Counted from the first letter of the stretch, positions 1 to 10,099 are shown. The stretch: 64,000 nucleotides of DNA from Neobacillus cucumis (GCF_023715505.1 NZ_JAMBOH010000027.1:3540-67539), one strand, 5' to 3'. A program made the numbers and translations. The notes: generated from the letters alone by a model not told the origin.

Positions 1-1941
1 AAAACAACAAGTGTTTCTGGCCAAGCAGAAGCTGGTTCTAAGGTGGAAGTTAAAGTAAGTGGATCTGTTATTGGCTCCGAAACGGCTGGAATGGATGGAA
101 AGTTTTCAATTAAAATCCCAGTCCAAAAAGCAGGGACCCAGTTAGTGGTAACAGCAACAGATCCTGCAGGGAATGCAAGTGAAACTACGACAGTCGAAGT
201 TAAAGATGTCACTACACCAGCAAAACCAGTAGTAAATGAAGTAACAGATAAATCAACGGCTGCAACTGGTCAGGCGGAAATCGGTTCTAAAGTGGAAATC
301 AAAGTGAATGGCTCTGTGATTGGCTCTGGAATAACTGGAACAGATGGTCAGTTTTCCGTCACGATTCCAATACAAAAGGCGGGAACACAACTAGTTGTAA
401 CAGTGACAGATAAGGCTGGTAATATAAGTGAAGCAACTACAGTAGTAGTGAAAGATCTCACTTCACCAGCAAAACCAGTGGTAAATCAAGTAACAGATAA
501 GTCAACGACTGCAACTGGTCAAGCGGAAATCGGCTCTAAGGTGGAAATCAAAGTAAATGGTTCTGTCATTGGTTCTGGAATAACCAAAGCAGATGGTAAG
601 TTCTCCGTCATAATTCCAGTCCAAAAAGCGGGGACAAAGCTAGTCGTTATCGCAACAGATCAAGCCGGAAACGTGAGTGAATCTGTAACCGTTGTAGTGA
701 AAGATGTCACTTCTCCAGCAAAACCAGTTGTGAACGAGGTAACCGACAGGGCAACAAATGTTACCGGTCATGCGGAAGCTGGTTCAACGGTAGAAGTGAA
801 AGTGAACGGAACCGCCATCGGTTCTAGTACAGCAGGAGCAGATGGTAAATTCTCTATTATAATCCCAATGCAAAAAGTGGGTACGATTTTGCAGGTTACA
901 GCCAAAGATACAGATGGCAATATCAGTGAACCAACTACTGTGACCATCGTGGATAGGACAGCACCTTCTGCTCCAACAGTTAATCCAGTTTCCGATAAGT
1001 TAAAAGAAATTACAGGGAAAACAGAAGCTGGTGCATTAATAACGGCCATGATTGGAAACATGAAGTTTAGTTCAAAGGCTGATAACCTAGGAAACTTTAA
1101 AATAATAATTCCACTTCAAAAAGCGGGAACTAAAATCATCGTAACCGCAGTAGATACAGCAGGAAATATCAGTCCAGCAGTTACGTTAACTGTTTTAGAT
1201 AAGACAACACCTATGGCTCCTACTGTTAATCCTATAACAGACCAAACGAAAATCGTTACTGGGAAGACAGAAGCTAGTGCAACTGTAACCATTATGATTG
1301 GAATAAAGAAATATCAGGCAAAAGTAGACAACCTAGGAAACTTTAAGATTGCGATACCACTTCAAAAAGCGGGAACTAAAGTCATCGTAACCGCAGTAGA
1401 TACAGCAGGAAATATCAGTCCAGCAGTTACGTTAACTGTTTTGGATAAGACCGCACCTATGGTACCGACTGTTAATCTGATCACAGACCAAACGAAAATG
1501 GTTACCGGGAAAACAGAAGCTAGTGCAACTGTAACCATTATGATTGGAATAAAGAAATATCAGGCAAAAGCAGACAACCTAGGAAACTTTAAGATTTTGA
1601 TTCCACTTCAAAGAGCGGGAACAAAGGTTTCGGTAACGGCTAAAGATGCGGTTGGAAATGTAAGTGCAGCAAAAATAATGAGTGTAATGGATAAGACGCC
1701 TCCAGCTAAGCCAAAGGTAAACATTGTAAAAAGTACGACAATAACGATAACTGGAACTGCAGAGGCTTATTCAACTATTACAATTAAAGTTGGAAGTACT
1801 ATCATTGGTACTGGGAAAGCCGATAAATATGGTAGATTTTCAGTAAAAGTTAAGGCACAAAGGAAAAATACTATTGTAAGTGTATATTCAACAGATGCAG
1901 CTAAAAATGTTAGTGCTGCTACCTCTGTGAAAGTTCAGTAG
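1..1941 (+). CDS. Ig-like repeat surface protein, 5' end outside window
   Basis: Open from the first base to a TAG at 1939-1941, so the true start lies upstream; the GTG at 43 is an internal valine of a repeat. The visible 646 residues are eight repeats (the first partial) of about 82 residues. Each has the pattern PAKPxVNxVTDK..TGxAExGSxVxVxVNG..IG..DGxFSVxIPxQKAGT..V.ATDxAGNxSE, the bacterial Ig-like (Big_6-type) fold used in secreted or wall proteins. Repeats 2-4 are very alike, as are 5-7, which points to recent duplication inside the gene. There is no LPXTG motif or C-terminal membrane segment, so any anchor must lie upstream. The same repeat type occurs in the next gene, suggesting related cell-surface roles. 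The function of the missing N-terminus cannot be inferred. Confidence 0.85.
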   Translation, partial: KTTSVSGQAEAGSKVEVKVSGSVIGSETAGMDGKFSIKIPVQKAGTQLVVTATDPAGNASETTTVEVKDVTTPAKPVVNEVTDKSTAATGQAEIGSKVEIKVNGSVIGSGITGTDGQFSVTIPIQKAGTQLVVTVTDKAGNISEATTVVVKDLTSPAKPVVNQVTDKSTTATGQAEIGSKVEIKVNGSVIGSGITKADGKFSVIIPVQKAGTKLVVIATDQAGNVSESVTVVVKDVTSPAKPVVNEVTDRATNVTGHAEAGSTVEVKVNGTAIGSSTAGADGKFSIIIPMQKVGTILQVTAKDTDGNISEPTTVTIVDRTAPSAPTVNPVSDKLKEITGKTEAGALITAMIGNMKFSSKADNLGNFKIIIPLQKAGTKIIVTAVDTAGNISPAVTLTVLDKTTPMAPTVNPITDQTKIVTGKTEASATVTIMIGIKKYQAKVDNLGNFKIAIPLQKAGTKVIVTAVDTAGNISPAVTLTVLDKTAPMVPTVNLITDQTKMVTGKTEASATVTIMIGIKKYQAKADNLGNFKILIPLQRAGTKVSVTAKDAVGNVSAAKIMSVMDKTPPAKPKVNIVKSTTITITGTAEAYSTITIKVGSTIIGTGKADKYGRFSVKVKAQRKNTIVSVYSTDAAKNVSAATSVKVQ

Positions 1942-2072
1942 AAAGAGTACAGCCCTTTATAAGTCGAGAGGCACTAACTAATAAGTGCTTCTTGATTTAG
2001 GGCTAAATCGTTTTAGAGATGTGAGATATTTAGAATGATAGATTAATAGAATTTATGAAGGAGGTTTGTTTT

Positions 2073-5000
2073 TTGAAGAAAATTATAGCAATTATATTAG
2101 CTCTGCAACTGTTCATTGTACCAGGGGCTGCGTTTGCAGCAGAGGCTTCTCCACAGTCAGTAAAAAGCATGAGCTCGAACCTTGAGAGTGGGAACACTCC
2201 AGGAAAGTCCTTAAAAAAGGAGGCTAATTATCTTGATCCCTCTAGTTATCCGCTTATAGCCAAGGGAGGGTTGGCTGGATATTTATGGGACAGTAACAAT
2301 TATTATCACTCTATTAATTTTACCGATATAACTACTTCTACTATTGGTACAGACTATATGACAATAAGCTTAGCTTATCGATCTCAATATTCTTATATTA
2401 AAGATAGATATATAAGCATTGAATTTTATAAAGAAGCCTCAAATTCCTTAAATTATGTGGGGGATACGACTTACAATACATATGGGTATAACGCTGTTAA
2501 TTTAAATACCTCTGTAGCCAAATCCAGCTACCAAAATCAACGTTATATATATATGAGAGTAGGAGTATCAAAAAATAGTTATGATGCATACTATTCAGAT
2601 GTAATAACCTTTAAGGTAGCTAATCCTTTTTATACATCTGGTGGAACAATCTCAGGTAATGATCGATATGCTGTTATAAGCAATGAATCTACCAATGGAA
2701 ATTCGACAGAGCCAACAGGAGCTTTTAATATTGAAGCAATGAATAACTTATCTACTAAAAATTTAAAACCAAGTGTTTATAAAGTAGATTATAATAAGCA
2801 TTTTGATAGTGTTAACAACAAAGGAAAATTAATTAGGAAAAGTTTACTCACCAGAAATCCATCTTATCAAGTAGGGGATTATAAATATTTTTGGGTTACA
2901 GACTTAACTGATGATTCGAATTATCAAATTAACACAAAGTTAGCTTATAGTGGTTCAAAGGCAAATATATGGGTTAATAATAACCAGATCACCGATGCAG
3001 ATGCTGCCAAACTAGGACAAGAATTTGATAATAAAATCTATTCCACGGTTGTGAATAATTTTGGTTCTGAATCAGATGTTGACCATGATGGGAAGGTGAA
3101 TATTCTATGTTATGACATTCAAGATGGTTTTTCAGGAAGCGGCGGATATGTAGCAGGTTATTTTGGGGCAGCAGATTTGTATAACGTCTCCTATTCTAAT
3201 CATTCTGAAATATTCTATATTGATACGTACCCATCCATGGGCATGAGTTCTACAAAAGATGTTTCAAACGTATACTCTACGTTGGCCCATGAATTTCAAC
3301 ATATGGTCAATTATAATGAAAATGTTCTTATAGAAGGAAAAAGTGATACCGATACCTGGTTAGATGAGGGTCTATCCATGGCTGCAGAACAAATTTATTT
3401 AGGTAAAGGACTCACCGATCGTATCGACTACTATAACTCCTCTTCATCCATTCAAAATGGACATTCCCTATTGTACTGGGATTATAGCGGTGATGTTTTA
3501 TCGAATTATGCCTTGTCCTATCTTTTTGCACAATATATTAAAGTTCAAGCCAATCAGGGAGATAAGATTTTTAGAGAGATATTAACAGATCCAAATAGTG
3601 ACTATAAAGCAATTGAGGATGTTGCTAAAAAGTATATTAGTTCAGATATAACTTTTGGGAAATTAATGACCAATTTTCGAATGGCCTTATTATTAAAGCA
3701 ATCTACAGGGGTTTATGGATTCAAAGATGTTTCTACTTTTAACACGTTGAAGGAAAAAGTTTATCAAGGAAGTAATATTAATCTTCGTGGTGGAGGGGCG
3801 ATTGTGGCAGCCTTCAATTCAAAGGATGGACTATCGATCCCTGCCAATAAAGGACAGGATATTACTTATACGATTGCCAATATTCCTGGAACAGGGTTGG
3901 ATACAACTCCACCAGCAAGCCCGAATGTAAACCCGGTTGGTGATTCCGATACTCAAATCAAAGGAACGGCTGAACCTAATGCAACTGTTTTTGCCAAAGT
4001 AGGGCAAAATCAACTTGGCAGCACCACTAGCAGTAATACAGGAGATTTCACGATCAGTATCTCTAAACAGCCTGCAGACACACTAATTCAAGTGTATGCA
4101 AAAGATGCAGCAGGAAATATAAGTACAGCCACAAATGTAACGGTAAAAGATGTTACAGCACCGGCAGTACCAATGGTTAATATTGTAAGTGACAGAGATG
4201 GTTCTGTTACTGGGCAAGCGGAGGCTGGCTCTACAGTTGAAGTGAAAGTGAATAGCTCGTTAATTGGCTCTGGAACAACTGGAACAGATGGGAAATTCTC
4301 AGTTTCTATTCCTACCCAAAAAGCAGGGACAAAATTAATGGTGACCGCGAAAGATAAAGCGGGAAATACAAGTGAAGTAAAAGAAATAAGTGTAACAGAT
4401 GCACAAAGGCCAATCATAAATGGTGTATTTGATAAAACGATTAATGTTGGAGAATCGTTTAATGCATTAAGTGGAGTAACGGCAACAGACAATGTAGATG
4501 GGGATATTACATCCAGTATCGTTGTTACTGGCAGCGTAGATAATAAGAAACCAGGTGTCTATTTATTGACATATAGTGTGAAGGATAGTTCAGGAAATAT
4601 AACAACCGTAACAAGAAAAGTCACAGTAGTGGATACAGTTAAGCCAATCATAAATGGCGTAGCTGATAAAACGATTAATGTCGGAGAATCGTTTAATGCA
4701 TTAAGTGGAGTAACGGCAACAGACAATGTAGATGGGGATATTACATCCAGTATTGTTGTGACTGGTAGCATAGATAATAAGAAACCAGGTGTCTATTTAT
4801 TGACATATAGTGTCAAAGATAGTTCGAGAAATACAACAACCGTTACAAGGAAAATAACAGTACTGGATACTATAAAGCCAATAATTAATGGAGCATCAGA
4901 TAAGGTCATCACTATTAATACAAAATTTGACCCGAAGCTTGGTGTTACAGCCCGTGATAACATTGATGGAGACCTGACAAGTGCAATGAAAATAAATGGT

Positions 5001-5570
5001 TCTGTGAACACAAGTAAAAAGGGTGTTTATACATTAACATATACAGTTGCGGATAAATCAGGGAATGTATCAACAGTTACAAGAAAAATAACTGTTATTG
5101 ATAATGTTAAACCTGTTATATTAGGGGCTATAAACAAGACCATTCCAATAAACTCATCATTCAATCCAATGTCCGGTGTAACGGCGAAGGATAATGTTGA
5201 TGGTGATTTGACCAAATTAATTAAAGTGACAGGTACCGTTAATACGCAGAAAAAAGGTACTTACACCTTAGTTTACACAGTCAAGGATGCATCCGGTAAT
5301 GTAACAACCGCGACAAGAAAGATTACTGTCATCGATAATATTAAACCTGTGATTTCAGGGGCAGTAAATATTACTATAAAATTAAACTCCGCGTTTAATC
5401 CAAGAGCAGGTGTGACTGCGAAAGATAACGTTGATGGTAATTTAACAAGTGCCATAAAAATAACAGGAACGGTGAATACCAAGAAAAAAGGTACTTACAC
5501 CTTGATCTACTCGGTGACGGATAAATCAGGAAATAAAACCATACTTACTAGAAAAATTACGGTTAAGTGA
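2073..5570 (+). CDS. Secreted M30-type (hyicolysin-like) zinc metalloprotease with Ig-like tails
   Basis: 1,165 residues from a TTG at 2073, chosen because AAGGAGG (2058-2064) sits 8 nt before it; an in-frame ATG at 2055 lies before that site. Residues 1-23 form a signal peptide (MKKIIAIILALQ, then AFAA). The zinc motif HEFQH is at residues 406-410, followed by the DEG motif (E432), the usual arrangement of family M30. After the catalytic region come two Ig-like domains (about 612-775) of the same kind as in the upstream gene. Then come five DUF5011-like repeats of about 78 residues to the C-terminus, each with DNVDGDLT. Two adjacent repeats are nearly identical in DNA (4429-4534 and 4669-4774). 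There is no sorting signal. The substrate is unknown. Protease assignment is firm; the family number rests on motif resemblance. Confidence 0.85.
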   Translation: MKKIIAIILALQLFIVPGAAFAAEASPQSVKSMSSNLESGNTPGKSLKKEANYLDPSSYPLIAKGGLAGYLWDSNNYYHSINFTDITTSTIGTDYMTISLAYRSQYSYIKDRYISIEFYKEASNSLNYVGDTTYNTYGYNAVNLNTSVAKSSYQNQRYIYMRVGVSKNSYDAYYSDVITFKVANPFYTSGGTISGNDRYAVISNESTNGNSTEPTGAFNIEAMNNLSTKNLKPSVYKVDYNKHFDSVNNKGKLIRKSLLTRNPSYQVGDYKYFWVTDLTDDSNYQINTKLAYSGSKANIWVNNNQITDADAAKLGQEFDNKIYSTVVNNFGSESDVDHDGKVNILCYDIQDGFSGSGGYVAGYFGAADLYNVSYSNHSEIFYIDTYPSMGMSSTKDVSNVYSTLAHEFQHMVNYNENVLIEGKSDTDTWLDEGLSMAAEQIYLGKGLTDRIDYYNSSSSIQNGHSLLYWDYSGDVLSNYALSYLFAQYIKVQANQGDKIFREILTDPNSDYKAIEDVAKKYISSDITFGKLMTNFRMALLLKQSTGVYGFKDVSTFNTLKEKVYQGSNINLRGGGAIVAAFNSKDGLSIPANKGQDITYTIANIPGTGLDTTPPASPNVNPVGDSDTQIKGTAEPNATVFAKVGQNQLGSTTSSNTGDFTISISKQPADTLIQVYAKDAAGNISTATNVTVKDVTAPAVPMVNIVSDRDGSVTGQAEAGSTVEVKVNSSLIGSGTTGTDGKFSVSIPTQKAGTKLMVTAKDKAGNTSEVKEISVTDAQRPIINGVFDKTINVGESFNALSGVTATDNVDGDITSSIVVTGSVDNKKPGVYLLTYSVKDSSGNITTVTRKVTVVDTVKPIINGVADKTINVGESFNALSGVTATDNVDGDITSSIVVTGSIDNKKPGVYLLTYSVKDSSRNTTTVTRKITVLDTIKPIINGASDKVITINTKFDPKLGVTARDNIDGDLTSAMKINGSVNTSKKGVYTLTYTVADKSGNVSTVTRKITVIDNVKPVILGAINKTIPINSSFNPMSGVTAKDNVDGDLTKLIKVTGTVNTQKKGTYTLVYTVKDASGNVTTATRKITVIDNIKPVISGAVNITIKLNSAFNPRAGVTAKDNVDGNLTSAIKITGTVNTKKKGTYTLIYSVTDKSGNKTILTRKITVK

Positions 5571-5582
5571 TTTTAAAAGAAG

Positions 5583-5625
5583 AAAAGCTGATTGGGATTA
5601 ATGAAATCCAATCAGCTTTTCATTT
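5583..5625 (+). terminator. Rho-independent terminator after the metalloprotease
   Basis: AAAAGCTGATTGG pairs with CCAATCAGCTTTT around a short loop. A nearly identical stem follows the LCP gene at 47632-47668 on the other strand. Confidence 0.85.
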
Positions 5626-5671
5626 TTACACGTACTACTTAATTCCTATTGAAATAGAATGAAATAATCGT

Positions 5672-6361
5672 TACCGTTTCACAAACGAAAGGCTCTTGGG
5701 ATAAAATTACTGTTGGCGGTAAAAAAGGTTGGGCATCCAACCAATACCTAACCACTAAGAATTTGGCGGAAGGATTAAAGACAGTAGGAAGCAACAAACA
5801 GTTAATTATTATCACTTCTAATGGCTACAATACCCCAAATGCTGAAATTCGTACCTTCGAGAGAAATTCCCAAGGGAAATGGGTACCTGTTTTAACCACC
5901 ACAGGACCTATTGGTAAATATGGATTTGCCACTGCCGCAAGTATGCGTGAAGGCCGTAATAAGTCTCCAATTGGGAAGTATTCAATTGGAACCGCATTTG
6001 GACGTTATGGAAATCCAGGAACCAAAATGCCTTATCGAAAAATCACAAGCGATGATGTTTGGGTGGATGATCCAACTTCAAAACTTTACAACACTTGGCA
6101 ATCAAGAAGTGAAACATAAGGCCAATGGAAGAGTGCCGAAAACATGAATATCGCAGCATATACCTACGGTTTCGTTATCAACTACATTACACAACGAACT
6201 CCGAATAAAGGCAGTGCAATTTTCTTCCACGTTGGAAGTGGCTATACGCTGGGATGTACTTCAACTGCTCAAACGAATGTTGTCAACATCTTGAAATGGT
6301 TGGATCCTAAAAAGAATCCAGTCATCATTTAAACTCCGATTCAGGAGCTAAACAAATACTG
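5672..6361 (+). pseudogene. Decayed copy of the SH3/L,D-transpeptidase-like gene
   Basis: About 90% identical in DNA to the intact gene at 9121-10017. The start codon, signal peptide and first half of the SH3 domain are missing: promoter-like sequence (5646-5671, matching 9045-9071) is joined directly to the middle of the SH3 domain. The proline linker between domains is also shortened. Two CAA codons have become TAA (6117-6119 and 6330-6332). The catalytic motif (TLGCTS) survives in sequence. The arrangement suggests a tandem duplication, then a roughly 230-bp deletion and point decay. Confidence 0.9.
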
Positions 6362-6384
6362 ATTCTCCACGGAGAAACAAAAAG

Positions 6385-6409
6385 CCAACAGAGTTCTGTT
6401 GGTTTTTTT
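6385..6409 (+). terminator. Terminator after the pseudogene
   Basis: CCAACAG-AGTT-CTGTTGG followed by seven T. Confidence 0.85.
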
Positions 6410-6700
6410 GCAAAATTGGGATTATCCTGGCGGCCAAAGAAGAGAAAGGGTACATTTATCAACATAAGGAAAGATGCATATTAGCATGACATAGGAGGCA
6501 GTTAACCGTTAAATTCAAATAAAGATGTAAAGTTATATTCGCCTTCTTTTAGCCAGGTAATTTGTTTCTGTTTTTCTGATGCATTGAAGTATGAGAGGGG
6601 GTGAGGATGGTTTCCCCTTTCGGGAGCGAACGTTTTTTATTAATAGTTTATTTATGGTAAGGTTTATAATAGAAAATCAAAAATAAACGATACGGAAAGG
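6410..6700. other. Intergenic stretch with a possible minus-strand gene remnant
   Basis: No intact gene. On the minus strand 6640-6502 stays open for about 45 codons, contains SEKQKQITWLKEGEY and ends in TAA; it looks like the tail of a lost gene that I cannot identify. A TATAAT at 6665-6670 may be the -10 of the next gene. Confidence 0.35.
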
Positions 6701-6709
6701 AAATGGGAT

Positions 6710-7234
6710 ATGCGTTTACAGGGGAAGAAAATTATCAGCTTGGTTCATCATGAATTTGAGGATTTAGAACTTTGGTACCCGATTTTAAGGCTTAAAGAAG
6801 AGGGGGCAGTTGTCCATTTAGCAGGAGAACTTGCTAACGAAACCTATATTGGTAAATATGGCGTTCCCGCTAAGTCCGAATTTGCTTATGCTGATGTGAA
6901 GGCTGAGGACTATGATGCCATTTTAGTTCCTGGAGGATGGGCTCCTGATAAAATCCGCCGTTTTCCTGAGGTCCTTAGTCTACTTCAGGATATGAATGCC
7001 AGCGAAAAACCGATCGGTCAAATTTGCCATGCAGGGTGGGTCCTCATTTCCGCAAAAATTCTGGAAGGTAAAAAAGTAACCAGTACACCTGGTATTAAGG
7101 ATGATATGGAAAATGCAGGAGCCATCTGGTATGACGAGCCTGTCGTCACTGACGGTCACATTGTTTCAAGTCGCCGCCCGCCTGATCTGCCTGACTATTT
7201 ACGGGAATTTATTTCTGTATTAGAACGAAAATAA
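6710..7234 (+). CDS. DJ-1/PfpI family protein (type 1 glutamine amidotransferase-like)
   Basis: 174 residues from ATG 6710 (AAAGGAAA upstream). It is the usual length for PfpI/YhbO-type proteins and carries the family marks: the N-terminal FEDLELWYPILRLKEEGA block and the nucleophile elbow GQICHAGW with C106-H107. Relatives are described as stress-protective deglycase or protease-like enzymes of the cytoplasm; which activity applies here cannot be read from sequence. A strong terminator follows, so it is probably transcribed alone. Confidence 0.9.
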   Translation: MRLQGKKIISLVHHEFEDLELWYPILRLKEEGAVVHLAGELANETYIGKYGVPAKSEFAYADVKAEDYDAILVPGGWAPDKIRRFPEVLSLLQDMNASEKPIGQICHAGWVLISAKILEGKKVTSTPGIKDDMENAGAIWYDEPVVTDGHIVSSRRPPDLPDYLREFISVLERK

Positions 7235-7265
7235 AATTGTGTGTCACACTGGGAAAATCAGTGAG

Positions 7266-7300
7266 AATAAACTGTTCATTTTAAATGGACAGTTTATTTT
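7266..7300 (+). terminator. Terminator after the PfpI-like gene
   Basis: AATAAACTGTTCATTT pairs with AAATGGACAGTTTATT (one G-U pair), then T-rich sequence. Confidence 0.85.
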
Positions 7301-7384
7301 GATTAAGTCCTACCAGATGAACTTCTGATGCCTCCAACACTCCTCGACAATTTTTTCCTGTTCCGGGATTCAACAATCCACTAT

Positions 7385-7640
7385 TTCAATGGAATGAAGC
7401 TGTTTTTAATTAAACGTTTGATCAATGGTGAAAAAGCTAAAATTTAGTCGGAAAGTGGGGAGAGTGTAGAAATTACTCATTTTCTAGGAAATAATTGCTT
7501 GTTTATTAAAAAAAAGAATTGTAAATGAGACAATCTTTTTATTGAGGGTTAAATGAAAACTCTTTTATAGCGGGGGTTACAGGGGATTTTATCAAACGTT
7601 TGATTAGGAATAGCCTTGAACGAATCTTGACGAAATTCGG
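7385..7640. repeat. Diverged copy of the interspersed AAACGTTT-pair repeat
   Basis: Shares with the copies at 12118, 14705 and 22590 the flanking boxes TTAATTAAACGTTTG (around 7412-7419) and ATCAAACGTTTGAT (around 7594-7601), set 182 bp apart, and the GACAATCTTTTT box. The sequence between is otherwise poorly conserved. The rest of 7301-7943 shows no gene. Confidence 0.6.
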
Positions 7641-7952
7641 AAGCATTCATCCTTAATCAAGAAAAGTACTCAGGCTCGTTTATAAAGTTTGTCATGACAG
7701 CTATCCTTAATTTATACATTAGTCCAATAGTAAAACTTTAGGTATAAGGGCTAAAGGTGATTAGAAGGATTTACTTTCCTCTTTTATCTTTCATCTCTTA
7801 AAATACATAGTAGGAGGTAGAGCAGCCTGTTTTTGCTTCAATATTGAATGCGTTTGACGTATAGTAGAATTCAAAAAATGCTATCTTTCGAAAAAAGGAA
7901 AATGTAGAAGTATAATGGAAACATATAGTTTAAATTAGGAAGGTTGATAGAG

Positions 7953-8969
7953 TTGGGGGAATTTCTAGATTTTTCATATGAGAATTTTAGGTACAAACTT
8001 TATGTTCCGAGCGAATATCAAGAAGACAAAGATACTCCGTTGATGGTAATGCTTCATGGATGTGAACAATCTCCGGATGATTTTGCTGCTGGAACAAATA
8101 TGAATGAGCTTGCTGAAAAAGAAAATTTTCTCGTACTCTATCCTGACATGAATCACCTGTTTAATCCTATGGATCCGGCTGGTTATAACCTATTTGGATG
8201 CTGGAACTGGTTTTTAGATAAAAATCAGCACCGTGGAGAGGGACATCCCAGGTTAATTAATGCAATCATTAATCAGGTTAAAAGTAGATACCGCATCGAT
8301 TCAGGTAAGGTGTTCGCAGCGGGATTATCTGCAGGTGCGGCACTCGCTTGCATTCTTGGAGTTACCTATCCGGATGTATTTAGCGGTATCGGAGTGTGTT
8401 CGGGACTTCCCTATGATGCTGCTAATGTATTTTTTCTAACCGATCCGATGGCTAAGGCAGCTACAGAAAGCATGCAAAAAGGCGTTTCGGACCCCTATGC
8501 ATGCGGAAACAGAGCTTTTCAGGAAATGGGAAAGTTCAAGAAGAAAATGCCTGTCATTGTTTTCCATGGCATCTGCGATACAATTGTACATCCCATTAAT
8601 GGACAGCAGGTTATCATACAGTGGGCACAAACTAATTTTCTTGTAGAAGGTGGTAAAGGAAGAGCTGATATTACACCTTTCCAGGTCAAATCAGACCTTA
8701 TCAATGGAAGAAGTTGTACGAAACATGCATACGGAGATAGGGGCGGTGAACTTTTAATGGAACTATGGATGATTGATCAAATGGGGCACGCATGGTCTGG
8801 CGGGAGCTCAAATGGTTCTTATACGGATCCATCAGGCCCCAATGCAACAGAAATCATTTGGGATTTTTTCACCAAACACCATCAGCCCCATGTTGAAAAT
8901 CTGGTCGAAGCACCTAAAAAGAACTTTTTTCTTCGTCTTTTTACGAAGCTTTTTAAGAAAAGAGGATAA
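7953..8969 (+). CDS. PHB depolymerase-family esterase (alpha/beta hydrolase)
   Basis: 338 residues from a TTG at 7953; AGGAAGG (7937-7943) is 9 nt before it, whereas an in-frame TTG at 7944 directly abuts that site. It has an oxyanion-hole motif (VMLHGC), the nucleophile elbow GLSAG with S126, and the catalytic His in MGHAWSGG (H279). The GEGHPRLINAI segment is typical of the type 1 poly(3-hydroxybutyrate) depolymerase/feruloyl esterase family. There is no signal peptide, unlike secreted depolymerases, so it probably acts inside the cell. The C-terminus is unusually basic and hydrophobic (FFLRLFTKLFKKRG), perhaps for membrane contact. The substrate is unknown. Confidence 0.85.
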   Translation: MGEFLDFSYENFRYKLYVPSEYQEDKDTPLMVMLHGCEQSPDDFAAGTNMNELAEKENFLVLYPDMNHLFNPMDPAGYNLFGCWNWFLDKNQHRGEGHPRLINAIINQVKSRYRIDSGKVFAAGLSAGAALACILGVTYPDVFSGIGVCSGLPYDAANVFFLTDPMAKAATESMQKGVSDPYACGNRAFQEMGKFKKKMPVIVFHGICDTIVHPINGQQVIIQWAQTNFLVEGGKGRADITPFQVKSDLINGRSCTKHAYGDRGGELLMELWMIDQMGHAWSGGSSNGSYTDPSGPNATEIIWDFFTKHHQPHVENLVEAPKKNFFLRLFTKLFKKRG

Positions 8970-9047
8970 ACCTATTTTCCGATTTTTCTAATCTATTTAA
9001 GACTTCATCTCTATTCCCGCTTTTAAGACCTTCATACCTATTTTCTA

Positions 9048-9078
9048 TTGAAATAGAAAGATATAATCGTTTTATAAT
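9048..9078 (+). promoter_or_regulatory. Possible sigma-A promoter of the SH3/transpeptidase-like gene
   Basis: TTGAAA (9048-9053) and TATAAT (9073-9078), but with a long 19-bp spacer. The same block is conserved in front of the pseudogene at 5646-5671. Confidence 0.35.
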
Positions 9079-9120
9079 AAAAGATAGATTAATCATAACT
9101 AGAATGGGGAAGATAATTAG

Positions 9121-10017
9121 ATGTTTAAAAAGGGATTAGCCATCTTTGTTGCCATGTTTGTTTTATTTGCAGGATTTCTTGTCGTTAAACCGGTTCAAGC
9201 TGCGGCAAGCGTAACAAAATACGTAACAGCGACTACATTGAATGTCAGAACAGGTCCGGGAACGACCTACAACATTGTCACAACCGTTAAGCAAAACCAA
9301 GCTGTCACTGTTTCAGAAACGAAAGGCTCTTGGGATAAAGTAACGGTTGCTGGTAAAACAGGGTGGGCATCCAATCAATACCTAACCACTAAAAAGCCTG
9401 CAGCCCCGACTAAAAATTTGGCGGAAGGGTTAAAGACAATAGGAAGTAACAAGCAGTTAATTCTTGTGACTTCTAACGGTTACAATACCTCAAATGCTGA
9501 AATTCGTACCTTTGAGAGAAACTCCCAAGGAAAATGGGTTCCTGTTTTAACCACAACAGGCCATATTGGTAAATATGGATTTGCCACTGCCGCAAGTATG
9601 AATGAAGGCGGTAAAAAGTCTCCAATTGGGAAGTATTCCATTGGAACCGCATTTGGACGTTATGGAAATCCAGGAACCAAAATGCCTTATCGAAAAATCA
9701 CAAGCGATGATGTATGGGTGGATGATCCAGCTTCAAAACTTTACAACACTTGGCAATCAAGAAGTAAAACACAAGGTCAGTGGAAGAGTGCTGAAAACAT
9801 GAATATCGCAGCTTATACCTATGGTTTCGTTATCAACTACAATACACAGCGAACTCCGTATAAAGGTAGTGCGATCTTCTTCCACATTGGAAGTGGATAT
9901 ACGCTGGGATGTACTTCAACTACTCAAACGAATGTTGTCAACATCTTGAAATGGTTGGATCCTAAAAAGAATCCAGTCATCATTCAAACTCCGATTCAGG
10001 AGCTAAACAAATACTGA
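9121..10017 (+). CDS. Secreted SH3-domain protein with L,D-transpeptidase-like catalytic domain
   Basis: 298 residues from ATG 9121. Residues 1-28 are a signal peptide ending VQAAA. Residues about 32-90 are a bacterial SH3 domain (LNVRTGPGTTYN, GWASNQYL), which binds peptidoglycan. After a short proline linker, residues about 105-295 resemble the YkuD/L,D-transpeptidase fold: H255 in FFHIG and the catalytic cysteine C264 in TLGCTS, matching the (S/T)xGC(x)(S/T) signature. The likely role is peptidoglycan cross-linking or modification outside the membrane. A decayed duplicate lies 3.4 kb upstream. A terminator follows. The family assignment rests on the motif region and is less certain than the SH3 domain. 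Confidence 0.8.
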   Translation: MFKKGLAIFVAMFVLFAGFLVVKPVQAAASVTKYVTATTLNVRTGPGTTYNIVTTVKQNQAVTVSETKGSWDKVTVAGKTGWASNQYLTTKKPAAPTKNLAEGLKTIGSNKQLILVTSNGYNTSNAEIRTFERNSQGKWVPVLTTTGHIGKYGFATAASMNEGGKKSPIGKYSIGTAFGRYGNPGTKMPYRKITSDDVWVDDPASKLYNTWQSRSKTQGQWKSAENMNIAAYTYGFVINYNTQRTPYKGSAIFFHIGSGYTLGCTSTTQTNVVNILKWLDPKKNPVIIQTPIQELNKY

Positions 10018-10099
10018 TTTTTCAATTTTGTAATGGGTTTACTTACGAACGTTAAAAAGCAAGGGAAACACTCTTTTCAGGAGAATCGCAATTTAAATT

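Noticed and set aside
768..1061. Minus-strand ORFs inside the Ig-repeat and metalloprotease genes (also 4088-5482)
   Set aside because: They mirror the repeat structure of the plus-strand genes, have no ribosome binding sites and read as shadows.
7944..7952. TTG 7944 as start of the esterase
   Set aside because: It directly abuts the AGGAAGG site, leaving no spacing; TTG 7953 fits better.
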